Assembly: GCA_013368325.1 (NCBI GenBank)
Contig: JAACJK010000233.1
Span: 1 to 64,000 of the forward strand
DNA from: Ephemerocybe angulata
Taxonomy: Eukaryota > Basidiomycota > Agaricomycetes > Agaricales > Psathyrellaceae
Direction: 5' to 3'
DNA: 64,000 nt
Within the stretch, counting starts at the first letter, position 1; each line of letters opens with the position of its first letter. Positions 47,501 to 55,208 of the stretch are shown piece by piece. The position numbers and the translations under genes were made by a program. The notes under the pieces were generated by a model that worked only from the letters and a program-made list of their open reading frames with translations, searched no databases and was not told the DNA's origin.

Positions 47501-47562
47501 GCGGACTCGTCTGATGAATTATCGCTTTGATCAGGATGAAGTCGGCGTGACCTTCGTGGCAT
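44476..47562 (-). CDS. Chromovirus gag (capsid and CCHC zinc knuckle)
   Basis: The ATG at 47562 opens MPRRSRRLHPDQSDNSSDES. The first half is disordered, Ser/Pro-rich. The capsid-like region includes RWYYSLHIDVRLRLEENW and ELIHEIMNGAPTHWVP. A CCHC knuckle (CRHCGSGKHWDNEC) lies near residue 960. After the knuckle the frame ends in an unnatural Ser/Arg-rich tail. In the adjacent frame the sequence reads ANFVELSTEDAEAQREYEDL and an acidic end, which looks like the real gag C-terminus. A missing base in the G run near 44637 explains this. Gag length of about 1000 residues is large for Ty3/gypsy. It packages RNA in virus-like particles. Confidence 0.88.
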   Translation of the reverse strand: MPRRSRRLHPDQSDNSSDESAVAPPYSNPAPPPPYSGSPAVVQPQPTQAVVSATRAHSSHSVPSSQTDGSQRSQDIVVFNTERESSVPPAMPGQLPITEPRREGNVSNLPRRSLFAQPPNPRTQESGPRLPLGIPSLHQPVATSASRPLTPPTRPNIIFGEFAERIGDNNNRPQSPISAVSEYFKPSPNNPFNARPLQINRAPSSTSIRREIRVKEEPASFFQRGYQPLRTDAFQGRDTHSTRYPPVNPVPAQRTATFAEPETSHKRDDDYHEERTAPETQNEGPSRRTRDWQDEHDSEDYAEESVPKLERLRTLGNPVINGIFAPEDQVKEVILEIPTCLSTSTFARGGSEGFANTAGRYYVVLKLAEESLNKSLPSGKHLNCPEAREFFQGEYEALDELLTHVWKYESNLRRIGYRLDLGRWREFTSRLKEILERVKDTLVQAGDGIIDIPQWGVNGRVIDFRDLNDFEILSVAFRAETEMFLNTVTKAVLAQTEYQERIKNAQEDHSNDLDSSKPEVKADKGKQVDRGTGAASTSGTKLVPPVPVMTVPVNQASYVPSATTKVQFAPAPVQAKTNPFVAKAPLINTDSNYGGNIAATASNLGNRMPSLGFTESASFRPLGNIAQSIYGGAKEGNSSSRYRQMLQPLYPRNSDVHENPKDGVKLESATSRMHSGPPDDSPSSSSSDSEGEHKGRKDRRRGKKSKRSKRVKTEENGKRDELKFDQRLKIEMIPPGRWITKINSLALRSTKVYEQLGSLVPTRLSGSAERWYYSLHIDVRLRLEENWETLRDAITQYFMNRTFMEKQKSRANRAADRDATSPKESPSEYFIRKTELLQLVYDYEDRELIHEIMNGAPTHWVPILTPHMFFTLEDFQAAVKYHEESLIQTDLPRSTYNGFRENNRNFTRNPFANNFRAPMARTNLVGATDSMPTPQYPKDDANVSKRGTPESKGGRPCRHCGSGKHWDNECKYSRRANDRPALTSWNSLLRTRRHSENTKICSTALKATMREGRIFSQPSSRTHPRQLQ
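44510..44530 (-). promoter_or_regulatory. Candidate -1 programmed frameshift site between gag and pol
   Basis: In the ancestral gag frame the end reads GCG GAT TTT TAG, with the T run at 44518-44522. Slipping back one base on TTT bypasses the TAG and enters the pol frame (TTT TTA GTC), which is open from there into protease. This fits -1 frameshifting. The call is from sequence logic only. Confidence 0.55.
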
Positions 47563-47613
47563 TCCGTGGTGGTTTTGGTTGAATTATGTTTGAAGAAGGA
47601 TACCTTGGGGGCC

Positions 47614-47633
47614 GTTCCCAATGTGTCCACCAG
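47614..47633 (-). other. Candidate primer-binding site
   Basis: Just inside the 5' LTR, in the element's sense, the sequence is C followed by TGGTGGACACATTGGGA. A TGG start is what a tRNA 3' CCA end would pair with. I cannot assign the tRNA. Confidence 0.4.
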
Positions 47634-48302
47634 TGAATCGAGACGTCGATTAGTTGGTATATCCCTATGGATATACCCTTGAGCTCACGTAGGGCCCAAA
47701 GATATCCGATTCTTGTAGTTATACGTGCAGCGAATAGAGCAGCAAATATATCTTATTTCAGTCCGATTCTTAACTCGGCGCGAGCGAAGGCTCTAGCGCA
47801 AAAGGGGCCGAGAGTACTCGAGGCAGGCTTTTGATGGGTAAAAATCGATGTATTTCAATATGAGCTCGTTGTACTTATATAGTATTCTAGATAGTAAGTA
47901 CTACGAGCATTGAGAATGTCGAAGAAAGAAATAGAATATGTAAGAAACAGGAATAACATTCTGGTAAGTTCTAAGATGTTCTATAAAATACGCGCGCCGT
48001 TGAGGGTGCAGTGGAACGGCCCCGAGAAATGATGAAGACCGCGTGGTCGGCATCAGGGCGAGTCGGCAATGTCGGGGTTAGGCCCACGCATCAGGCGCGC
48101 GCGCTCGGAGTTGCGTCGAGCGCGCGTCGGGCGTGTAAGATACGCCCGCGTTCGATCCCGCTGTGTTGAGAACGAGAAAGGTTCTTTTTAGGAATGAAAT
48201 GTAAACGCGTGTTGTGACGCATGAAAGGCCGTCTGGCCGAAATAAGACTAAAAAGGAAAAAGAAAAGAAAGAAAAGAAAAGGTAACTGAACCTCACGATA
48301 CA
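47634..48302 (-). repeat. LTR (5' LTR relative to the element)
   Basis: 669 bp, the partner of 38212-38883. It should contain the element's promoter on the minus strand. It lacks three bases present in the other copy (CTAGATAGTAAG here, CTAGATACTAGTAAG there). Confidence 0.92.
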
Positions 48303-48307
48303 GAAGT
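48303..48307. repeat. Target-site duplication, right copy (GAAGT)
   Basis: It is identical to 38207-38211 and directly follows the terminal CA of the LTR. Confidence 0.92.
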
Positions 48308-49478
48308 CCGCTGGTTGTATCCACTAGCCGATAGATTTCACCATCATCGTCGCTGTCGTCGACATCAACGGCGAGCCGAGGTGGGTTTTCGTTGTGCACG
48401 ACTGCTGAACGTCCCTGATCTCATCGCCCCTCAGGTCCCCTTGCTCCCGTCGTCGCCCAGTCTCCGCCGTCCCCGCTGCTAGAGGAGCTTGCCCGTCCTC
48501 GCTCGGATACCAAGCCTTCGTCGTCGTCGCTCATGGATGATGAGCAGAGGTGCGTTTCTCTCGTGCACGGGTGTCGTGCTCGTACTGATTTCGAAGTAGA
48601 GTCGATCGTAGGTGATGGGTTTGAGGGCTCGACGACGCTTTGGCGTCGGTGCTGGTCTGTGCGGGTCGGAATAGTGAGTGCGATTCGTTGGTGTGTGTAT
48701 GGCAGGGCGCTCACTTCTACATCGCGACTTGCAGATTGTGGGGGCCTTGGGCTTTTGGGTTGGACGTTGAACGAGAGTAGCGGGGCTCTGAGCATCACAC
48801 CAAGCGCGACCGTCCTCGAAAACGCTGGCCTGCCCGGTGTGGCGCGCCTGATGCGAGGTGCTATCCCTGAAGAGGTACTCTCGGCGTAAGAGAGATCGAT
48901 GCATCCTATAACGAGAAGGTAATGCCCTCCTTCCCTCAGACCATCAAGCGCTAACGGTCCGTTCTAGGTTCGAATGATCGCCGACTCGCGCGGTGCGATG
49001 GCGAACCTCCTAGCAGAGTATAAGGAACTGGTAGAAAGGAAACAGCTCACGGAGGCCGCCCAAGTGCGTATACATTTCTTCGGCCCGGATCATCTGGCTG
49101 AGCTCTATCTAGACTGGAACAGTGCGTCGCATGATTCTTGGGCTCACGGACTATGTCTTCGGTCCTTTGCTTGGACGTTGGGATACCAGGATAATCAAGG
49201 TTAGTCACTTGATATTCAAGCCATACTCCCCGTTGATGATCCGGAAGGGCGTAGAGCGGTGCTTGGTTCAACTCGACGAGTGGGCTGAAAAGGTGATAGA
49301 GAAAGAGGTCGGGAGGAAGGAGTATATCAAAGTCGTATGTGTATCCAAGATGTTCTCCCGTTTATTTCTGACACTCCTGCAGATGCAGGCCGCGTTAAAC
49401 GCGGTGTTGGGTTCTGGAAATCGCTTGCTATTGATGCAGAGGAATGAGCATTACGAGAATTTGGTCTCCAGGGATTAG

Positions 49479-49843
49479 AATACATGTTTGCAACCTTTTC
49501 GACCCCCAACGTCTTCGTCGCTATTGCCATTCTTTTGTAGAGCCCTCTGCATTTTCTTTTGTACTTTTATTGTTTAGCTAGATCTCTTCGAATGTGATCC
49601 CCCGAGAATATTTTACATTGTATTACGCGCTTAGCTAGCCTTGAGCGCTTGAGCGCTTGAGCCCTCCGAACCCCACTTGAGGGACGAACTCTGCGACGCC
49701 GTGCGTAATTCCCACGTCCACTAATCTAATCAGTTCATTGCGGGCAGGCACACGTTCAACCACCACCACCACCACCACTCGCCTCGCGTCTCAAGGAACC
49801 ATAACTCCTGCCGTCCTCGAACCACGACAAACCTGAAGGCGTA
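49479..49843. other. Intergenic region upstream of rmi1
   Basis: It contains a short GAGCGCTTGAGC duplication near 49647 and a CACCAC microsatellite near 49760. It presumably includes the rmi1 promoter. No gene was seen. Confidence 0.5.
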
Positions 49844-50789
49844 ATGGACTCTGTTGCTGTTCCACCCGAAGTCGTGCAATGGGTAAAAATAGGAACTTCC
49901 CCAAACCTAGTGTTGACCAGGTACGGCGACGGACTCCCAAGGATGACATTAAATGCGCTGTACTCTGTACTAATTGAGTCGGGTTTCGATAGGATTGGCT
50001 TGAAGGCTGCTACGAGTGGGCAATTGGGCTGGACGGAGTGCGCCCCGACTCTCAGAAAATACTGGAAACCGTCCGAATGCAGCTCCTTAAATCGAGCCTC
50101 TCCGAGTCCATGGATTCAACCGATGGTCTGCCCAAAGGTATCGGGCATCTCAATTCCAATTTAACATTGTCTGGCGTCCCAACTCTTGTGGAAATCCTCT
50201 CTGTCTCGGAAGTCGGCTCAAGCGCTTTCCAGCTGGATCAGGTCCGTAAGGCCAGAGGAGAACGACTACGAGCGGGCGGCTATGACGAGCACGGTGAAGG
50301 CAATGAGGAGGCTAATTTGGAGGGGGAAGAGGCTAAAGAGGAGGCTGATTTGGAGATGGAAGGGGAAGGTCCGCTTCCCAGGTACCCCAGGTCGATGCTG
50401 GCCTTTGTTCTCTCAGACGGGACTACCCAATTCCAAGCGATGGAGTATAAGACTATACCTCAACTTAGTCTGGCACATACACCTCTTGGGTTTAAGCTGC
50501 AGCTAAAGGAAGTCAGATTTATTTGTGGGGTCGCTAATCTTGAACCCGACAATGTAATACTCCTTGGAGGGGAATCAGATCTGAACCAGCACAGGGACTA
50601 CTACCTCCGTCAAAATCTGCGAGAACGCATGGGGTATGCTGCACACTCCACTGTCCCACTAAGTAGCTAACACGCCGTATCTGTAGGCTTCCTAATGAAC
50701 CCACGCCAGAATTTGAGGATGTAGAGGGAGAGAATGATGAGAATGGTGGTGCTGGAGCTCTCAGTCCACCGCCCCCCACCCACAACTGA
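49844..50789 (+). CDS. rmi1: RecQ-mediated genome instability protein 1 (RMI1)
   Basis: RMI1 is the OB-fold partner of the Sgs1/BLM helicase and Top3 that dissolves double Holliday junctions in the nucleus. The ATG at 49844 starts MDSVAVPPEVVQW. After short introns the frame continues DWLEGCYEWAIGLDGVRPDS, the helical N-terminal bundle. The OB-fold follows: SGVPTLVEILSVSEVGSSAF, then after an acidic insert YPRSMLAFVLSDGTTQFQAM, LGFKLQLKEVRFICGVANL and VILLGGESD. An intron (GTATGC...CTGTAG, about 50633-50684) joins in phase to a short acidic tail with a TGA at 50787. The acidic insert (residues rich in Glu, about 50290-50365) lies in the OB loop that contacts Top3 in known RMI1. The first two introns are unusually short (about 38 and 33 nt) and their borders are tentative. 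This is the clearest single-copy core gene here. Confidence 0.82.
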
Positions 50790-51077
50790 AAACACGCCAT
50801 ATTCCGAATGCTGCCTGGACTCGGAGACCTTGATGACATCCTCCTCGTCCCGCTTCCGACTCATGATCATCGACTTGTTCTTCTTCGACCGCCCATCCTT
50901 ATCCTCCCGCTTCACCGCCACAAGTCGCTACTCTTGCAGTTACACTCACACCCCCACCCCGGTCCACTACCGAGCCAACCATCATCTGTAAGCTATCTCC
51001 CACTAGTCATCTACCAAATTTCCCGCCGTCAACGCAGGCCCCTTCGTCCGTCACATTCAGTTTCTTGACTTGTCCGT

Positions 51078-51176
51078 GTCCCCCATGTATCTTGTCCTCC
51101 CATGTATCTTGTCCCCCCATGTATCTTGTCCCCCCATGTATCTTGTCCCCCCATGTATCTTGCCCCCCATGTATCT
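51078..51176. repeat. 17-bp minisatellite (CCCCCCATGTATCTTGT)
   Basis: Six to seven near-perfect tandem copies of a 17-bp unit lie downstream of rmi1. The C run varies between copies by one or two bases. There is no coding role: a frame read through it is only a repeat of short peptides. Confidence 0.9.
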
Positions 51177-51390
51177 ACTGTACCAACTTCGACGATTATG
51201 AACCCTTCTGCTTCGCAAGTGGTCCAGCACGAGAATGAACCTGATGTTGACGCATCGACATTGATACGGTGAGGGGTGCCAGGACAACTGAAAGGAAATA
51301 TTTTACACTGATCATGATACAGAAACGAACTCTGCGAGTGGCGATGTGGCACTTAATCGCCACCCACCTTCAAGCTCCACTAGGCCTACG

Positions 51391-51693
51391 TGAAAGATCT
51401 GATAAAGATCCAAGTGAGCTCAGGACGCGAAGAACGAACTAGATATATTAGTAGCTACCTGATAAAGATCCAAGTGAGCTAGAGAGAAAGTAAATAAGTA
51501 ATCGTAGATGTGAATAATAAACTATGGGCTCACCTCAGGACGCGAAGAACGAACTGAGGTAGCGGGAGAAGGAGGAAACAGTATATAAGAGTCCGATTAG
51601 AAATAAACAAGTCACAACAAAGCACGCGAGTATTGGCGAGCGGGCGCGGGCGCTTATGGGGCGCGATTGGAGGCGCCATCACTAATCCTGACA
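51391..51693 (-). repeat. 3' LTR of the Ty1/copia element
   Basis: In the element's sense it starts TGTCAGGATTAG and ends CAGATCTTTCA at 51391, about 303 bp. Two internal direct repeats (CTGATAAAGATCCAAGTGAG; CTCAGGACGCGAAGAACGAA) lie near the inner and outer parts. The outer end is inferred from the TG...CA rule because the partner LTR is gone. Confidence 0.6.
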
Positions 51694-54641
51694 CTCCCAC
51701 TCGAATTCAATCGTAAACCCATCGCCTTTGTGAACTTCCAATGAGCCTCGTGAGGCAGTGGCTTCGTCATGATGTCGGCAACCATATCCGAGGTAGGGAT
51801 GTACTTTACGACGGCTTGGTTCTTCCTGATAAGGTCGTCCCGGACGAAGTGGTACTTCCGCTGGATGTGCTTGGTGCGAGCTCGGTACTGGGGATCCTTT
51901 GACAGAGCGATAGCACCCTGGTTGTCGTTGTACAGATCAGTGGGGGACTTCTGGGGGTGACCGATATCGTCGAAGAACGTGCGGAGCCACGCCAAGTGTT
52001 GGCCGGCAGAGCACATGCTGATGTACTCTGCCTCGGTTGAGGACAGAGCGACCATCGGTTGACGCTTGGACGACCAGCCAATAGCTCCGTCTCCACTGAG
52101 GAAAACGTAGCCACCCGTCGACCGAGAGGTGTCGACGTCGTCTGACCACGAAGCATCGACATACCCCAGGAAAGTCATGTCCTTCACCTTGGCTTTCCCA
52201 TCGTACACCAGCTTCATCGAACACGTAGCTTTGAGATAGCGCAGGCAGCACTTTGCTATAGCCCAGTGGTAAGCCTTGGGCTTTGCGGAGTATCGCCCAA
52301 GGAGACCGACGGCGAAGGCGAGATCGGGGCGCGTGGCGAGCATGGCGTACATGAGTGATCCGACGATGCTCTTGTACGAGACTTCGCGACCTTCGATATC
52401 CATGGTGTGGATGACTTCGTCGTCGACAGGATCGGTTTCTGTGGCCTTGAAGTTGGCAGGAATTGGTGTCATGGCGGGCTTGCAGTTCGTCATGCCCGTG
52501 CGTTCGAGGACGCTGTCGATGTAGTTCTCTTGCGAGAGGGAGATGGTGCGGTTTTTGCGGTCTCGCTCGATTCGGATGCCGAGGATGTAACGGGCTTCTC
52601 CTAAGTCCTTCATCTTGAAGCGCGCTGAGAGGAGCGACTTCACAAGATCCATGAAGGTGCGTGAGGTGGCGGCAAGAAGGAGGTCGTCGACATAGACGAC
52701 GATAAAGCAGAGTTGACCGTCCTTCCTGTATACGTAGAGGCAGGTCTCGGCGTCTAAGCGAATGAAGCCCATTTCGAGGAGACTTCGGTCCAGCGTTCGA
52801 TTCCAAGTGCGACCGGACTGCTTGAGACCGTAGAGGGATCGTTTAAGTTTCCAGCAGAAGCCTTGAGGAATGCGGACGCCGTCAGGTGGCTTGAGGTAGA
52901 TGTCTTCTTCAAGGATTCCGTTGAGGTAGGCGGTCGTGACGTCCATCTGGTCCAATTCGAGGTCGAACATGGCGGCGAGGGCTATGATGATACGAATGGA
53001 CTCATGGTTGGCGACTGGGGAGAATGTTTCGTCGTAGTTGACGCCCTGGACTTGCTTGAAGCCTCGAGCGACGATGCGTAGTTTGTATCGCTCGATTTCG
53101 CCCAGTTCGTTTCGCTTGATCGTCATAACTGGTTTGGAGGTAATGAGAGCGGCGCCTTCAGGGATTGGTACTTCCTCGTAGACGTTGTTCTCGATGAGGC
53201 TGCGGATTTCGGCGTCAAGGGCAACGAGCCACTTAGCTCGGTCAGGTCCTGAGAGGGCTTCTGCGAGCGTGAGTGGGATGGTTCTGCCGTTGGACTCGTT
53301 CTCGATCACCAGAAATGCCTCGTAAGCGTGAGCCAATGCCGCAAAATCACCCCCGATGGCAGGGATGGGCTCAGCGTTGGGTTCTGGACCATCTTCGTCA
53401 TCACCGTGATTAGCGCCGTCCGGGCGCCTATCTTCCATATCCGCTCCCACTGCACCTGCTATCCGTGCAGCACTCGCAGCTTTTCGAGCATCGGCAAGAT
53501 CTTGGAGATGGCGATCGTGGGCTGCGCGTGCAGCGCCGTAGTCGTCCCCTGGTGGGCGTCGATCACGGCCACTGCGTCGTACAGGTGGTGGAGGTGCAGG
53601 CTGAGGAGCGGGTGCAACGGGAGGTTGTGCGTCGGCGAGAGGTAAGGCTCCCACTGGATCTGGCAATGGAGGATGAACATCGTCATCTGGATACGCTCCC
53701 ACTGGCTCTGATGTCTCGCCCAGAGGTAGGTCGTCGACATCTTCGTCTGGCGTGTGAGATTTGCTCTGCGCTGTGCGTTGGTCTGAGAGGGGTCGTTGGT
53801 GCCATAAGAAATCGCCCCAGTCACCCTGTTCAGTAGGGTCGACGTCGGGGATGTCTGTGGGAGGTTGGCGATCATCGGTGGACTCGTTGAAGACAACATG
53901 CCGTGAGGAGAACACTTGTTTCGTTGCAGGGTCGAGCAGTCGGTACGCCTTTTGCCCGCTCTGGTACCCAAGCATAATGCATCGACGAGCGTTGTTATCG
54001 AACTTCCCGGCTCGGAGCTGCTTGGGGACGAGTGCATATGCAACACATCTGAAGGGTCGGAGGAAGGTGGGGTCGACTGGGCGTTTGAACATTCGTTCGT
54101 ATGGGATGTCGCCGTCAATACCGGAGGCTGGTGTTCGTGCAATGGTGTGGACTGCGGTCAGCATGGCCTCACTCCAGTAGGTCTTTGGGAGTTTGGAGTC
54201 GATGAGCATGGCGGTTGCGCTATTACGGATGCTCTGATTCATCCGCTCAGCGAGGCCGTTCTGTTCCTGTGTGTACGCAGCAGACGTCTCGCGGAATACG
54301 CCAATGCTCCTGAGGTACGTCGTCACCTCATGTCCGATGAACTCGCCACCCCCATCGCTCCGGATAGTCTGGTATCCTTCCCCCAGGCGCATGTCGCCTA
54401 CCTTCTTCCGGAAGTGGGACTGCACCTCGCTATAGAATAGCTTGATCTGCTCGATGGCCTCGCTCTTGTGTCGCAGGAAGCACACCCAGGGGTACCGGGT
54501 GTAGTCGTCGATGAAGACCATCCAGTATCGAAAGCCGGATGGTGTGGTGGGCGTTACTGGTCCGCCTAAGTCGGTGTGGACGAGTTCGAAGGGAGCAGAG
54601 GTCTCACGACGTGCTCTGGGACGAAAGGGAAGTTTCTTCAT
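51654..54641 (-). CDS. Copia-type pol: integrase, reverse transcriptase, RNase H
   Basis: An uninterrupted frame of 995 codons from ATG 54641; upstream codons to 54674 continue it without a start. The integrase core has Asp24 (VHTDLGGP), Asp in RSDGGGEF (about residue 95) and Glu in GLAERMNQS (about 132). RT includes GFKQVQGVNYDETFSPV and the catalytic YVDDLLLAA at residues about 650-658. RNase H has LGYVDASWSDD, STEAEYISM and DNQGAIAL. A low-complexity Asp/Pro-rich linker sits between integrase and RT. The frame is intact, so decay since truncation has been slight. The stop at 51654 lies inside the LTR. Confidence 0.93.
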   Translation of the reverse strand: MKKLPFRPRARRETSAPFELVHTDLGGPVTPTTPSGFRYWMVFIDDYTRYPWVCFLRHKSEAIEQIKLFYSEVQSHFRKKVGDMRLGEGYQTIRSDGGGEFIGHEVTTYLRSIGVFRETSAAYTQEQNGLAERMNQSIRNSATAMLIDSKLPKTYWSEAMLTAVHTIARTPASGIDGDIPYERMFKRPVDPTFLRPFRCVAYALVPKQLRAGKFDNNARRCIMLGYQSGQKAYRLLDPATKQVFSSRHVVFNESTDDRQPPTDIPDVDPTEQGDWGDFLWHQRPLSDQRTAQSKSHTPDEDVDDLPLGETSEPVGAYPDDDVHPPLPDPVGALPLADAQPPVAPAPQPAPPPPVRRSGRDRRPPGDDYGAARAAHDRHLQDLADARKAASAARIAGAVGADMEDRRPDGANHGDDEDGPEPNAEPIPAIGGDFAALAHAYEAFLVIENESNGRTIPLTLAEALSGPDRAKWLVALDAEIRSLIENNVYEEVPIPEGAALITSKPVMTIKRNELGEIERYKLRIVARGFKQVQGVNYDETFSPVANHESIRIIIALAAMFDLELDQMDVTTAYLNGILEEDIYLKPPDGVRIPQGFCWKLKRSLYGLKQSGRTWNRTLDRSLLEMGFIRLDAETCLYVYRKDGQLCFIVVYVDDLLLAATSRTFMDLVKSLLSARFKMKDLGEARYILGIRIERDRKNRTISLSQENYIDSVLERTGMTNCKPAMTPIPANFKATETDPVDDEVIHTMDIEGREVSYKSIVGSLMYAMLATRPDLAFAVGLLGRYSAKPKAYHWAIAKCCLRYLKATCSMKLVYDGKAKVKDMTFLGYVDASWSDDVDTSRSTGGYVFLSGDGAIGWSSKRQPMVALSSTEAEYISMCSAGQHLAWLRTFFDDIGHPQKSPTDLYNDNQGAIALSKDPQYRARTKHIQRKYHFVRDDLIRKNQAVVKYIPTSDMVADIMTKPLPHEAHWKFTKAMGLRLNSSGSVRISDGASNRAP

Positions 54642-54674
54642 CTTTCCGAGCGTACATGGTTCGCAGAATTTGCA

Positions 54675-55208
54675 CTAGAGGCGGGCATCTTTTTCCATAA
54701 GTTTGGGGCAATTGCCCTAATAGCCTATCCAAAAGCCTAGGGCTACGCCTTCGCCCTGCAGTTACCCTCTGGTTATGGATAACTGCCTACCTATAAATAA
54801 CTGCCAGACAGGAGCGGGCCATCTCGCCCCTTTGATGGCCTCTCGAAATAAGTTCTCACTCCTTTGATGGCCCGCATCTTTCCGTATTCGGCCAATTTTG
54901 GCTACGCGACCGCTTGCCCTATTTATTGATCGGCGTCTTCTATGTTTGGCTGGCGAGCGCTTCTCGCCCTGTTGATGGGCGTGTTATGTCTGGGCGGCGC
55001 ATTGTGTTTTGGCTGGGGAGCGCTTCTCGCCCTGCTGATGGGCAGGCGCACATCCTTCCTTCGCCACCACACATACAGAATCAACTGTCAACTGAGATAA
55101 ACTGACGGGGATTCCCTCTTGGCGCCGACTACAATGTCATCGGAAATTGAAGGAAACCAATATAATTTGAAAAACAAACATATGCCTTACACAGTGCAGG
55201 CGACGAAG
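54675..55208. other. Non-coding junction with short duplicated segments
   Basis: Two copies of a GAGCGCTTCTCGCCCTG(T/C)TGATGGGC segment lie near 54955 and 55018, and two CCTTTGATGGCC segments near 54828 and 54861. GGCGGGCATCTTTTTCC at 54680 partly matches GGCCCGCATCTTTCC at 54867. This may be remnant repeat DNA at the copia truncation point. No gene was seen. Confidence 0.5.

Larger units (their letters stand above)
38212..48302 (-). mobile_element. Ty3/gypsy chromovirus, near-intact (10.1 kb)
   Basis: Two LTRs of about 670 bp bound the element, each with TG...CA ends, and there is a perfect 5-bp target duplication. On the minus strand the order is LTR, gag, pol (protease, RT, RNase H, integrase, chromodomain), an extra ORF, a purine tract and LTR. 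The chromodomain defines it as a chromovirus. The LTRs differ by only six substitutions and one 3-bp indel, so the insertion is recent. Single-base frame lesions occur in gag and RT, so this copy is probably non-autonomous unless those are assembly errors. Confidence 0.93.
37250..49478 (+). pseudogene. Gene with tandem exon-intron repeats, split by a chromovirus
   Basis: Coding character starts near 37250-37680 (GFYIMESHLQL, then YARLLDSDFYIYQDG up to donor GTAAGT at about 37690). Short Ser/Pro-rich exons follow, separated by mutually similar introns at 37919-37968, 38092-38146, 48381-48434 and 48550-48599. The chromovirus sits in the exon after the second of these. The 3' part reads REIDASYNEKVRMIADSRG, has introns 49064-49112 (phase 0) and about 49335-49385, and stops with TAG at 49476. 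No known domain was recognised. The 5' end and the exons between 48600 and 48960 are not resolved. With the 10.1-kb element in an exon the gene should be null unless the element is spliced or terminated around. Confidence 0.5.
51391..54674 (-). mobile_element. Ty1/copia retrotransposon, 5'-truncated
   Basis: It carries integrase, RT and RNase H in Ty1/copia order, followed by a purine tract (GAGTGGGAG) and an LTR starting TGTCAGG (51693 leftwards). The gag part, protease and 5' LTR are missing. Homology stops at 54674, just before the residues CKFCEPCTLGK that begin the visible integrase zinc region. Loss of the 5' half means this copy cannot move by itself. Confidence 0.88.

Noticed and set aside
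50534..50921. Minus-strand gene opposite the rmi1 3' end
   Set aside because: The overlapping plus-strand frame has the OB-fold sequence and a phase-consistent intron; the minus frames lack any signal.
51057..51287. A protein with YMGGQDTWG repeats on the minus strand
   Set aside because: It is a translation of the 17-bp minisatellite with no supporting exon structure.
51937..52806. Long minus-strand frame rich in Arg/His overlapping copia RT
   Set aside because: It is an out-of-frame shadow of the intact copia pol, which has all RT and RNase H motifs.
53459..54440. Plus- and minus-strand frames overlapping the copia integrase and linker
   Set aside because: They are shadows of the low-complexity linker and integrase coding sequence.
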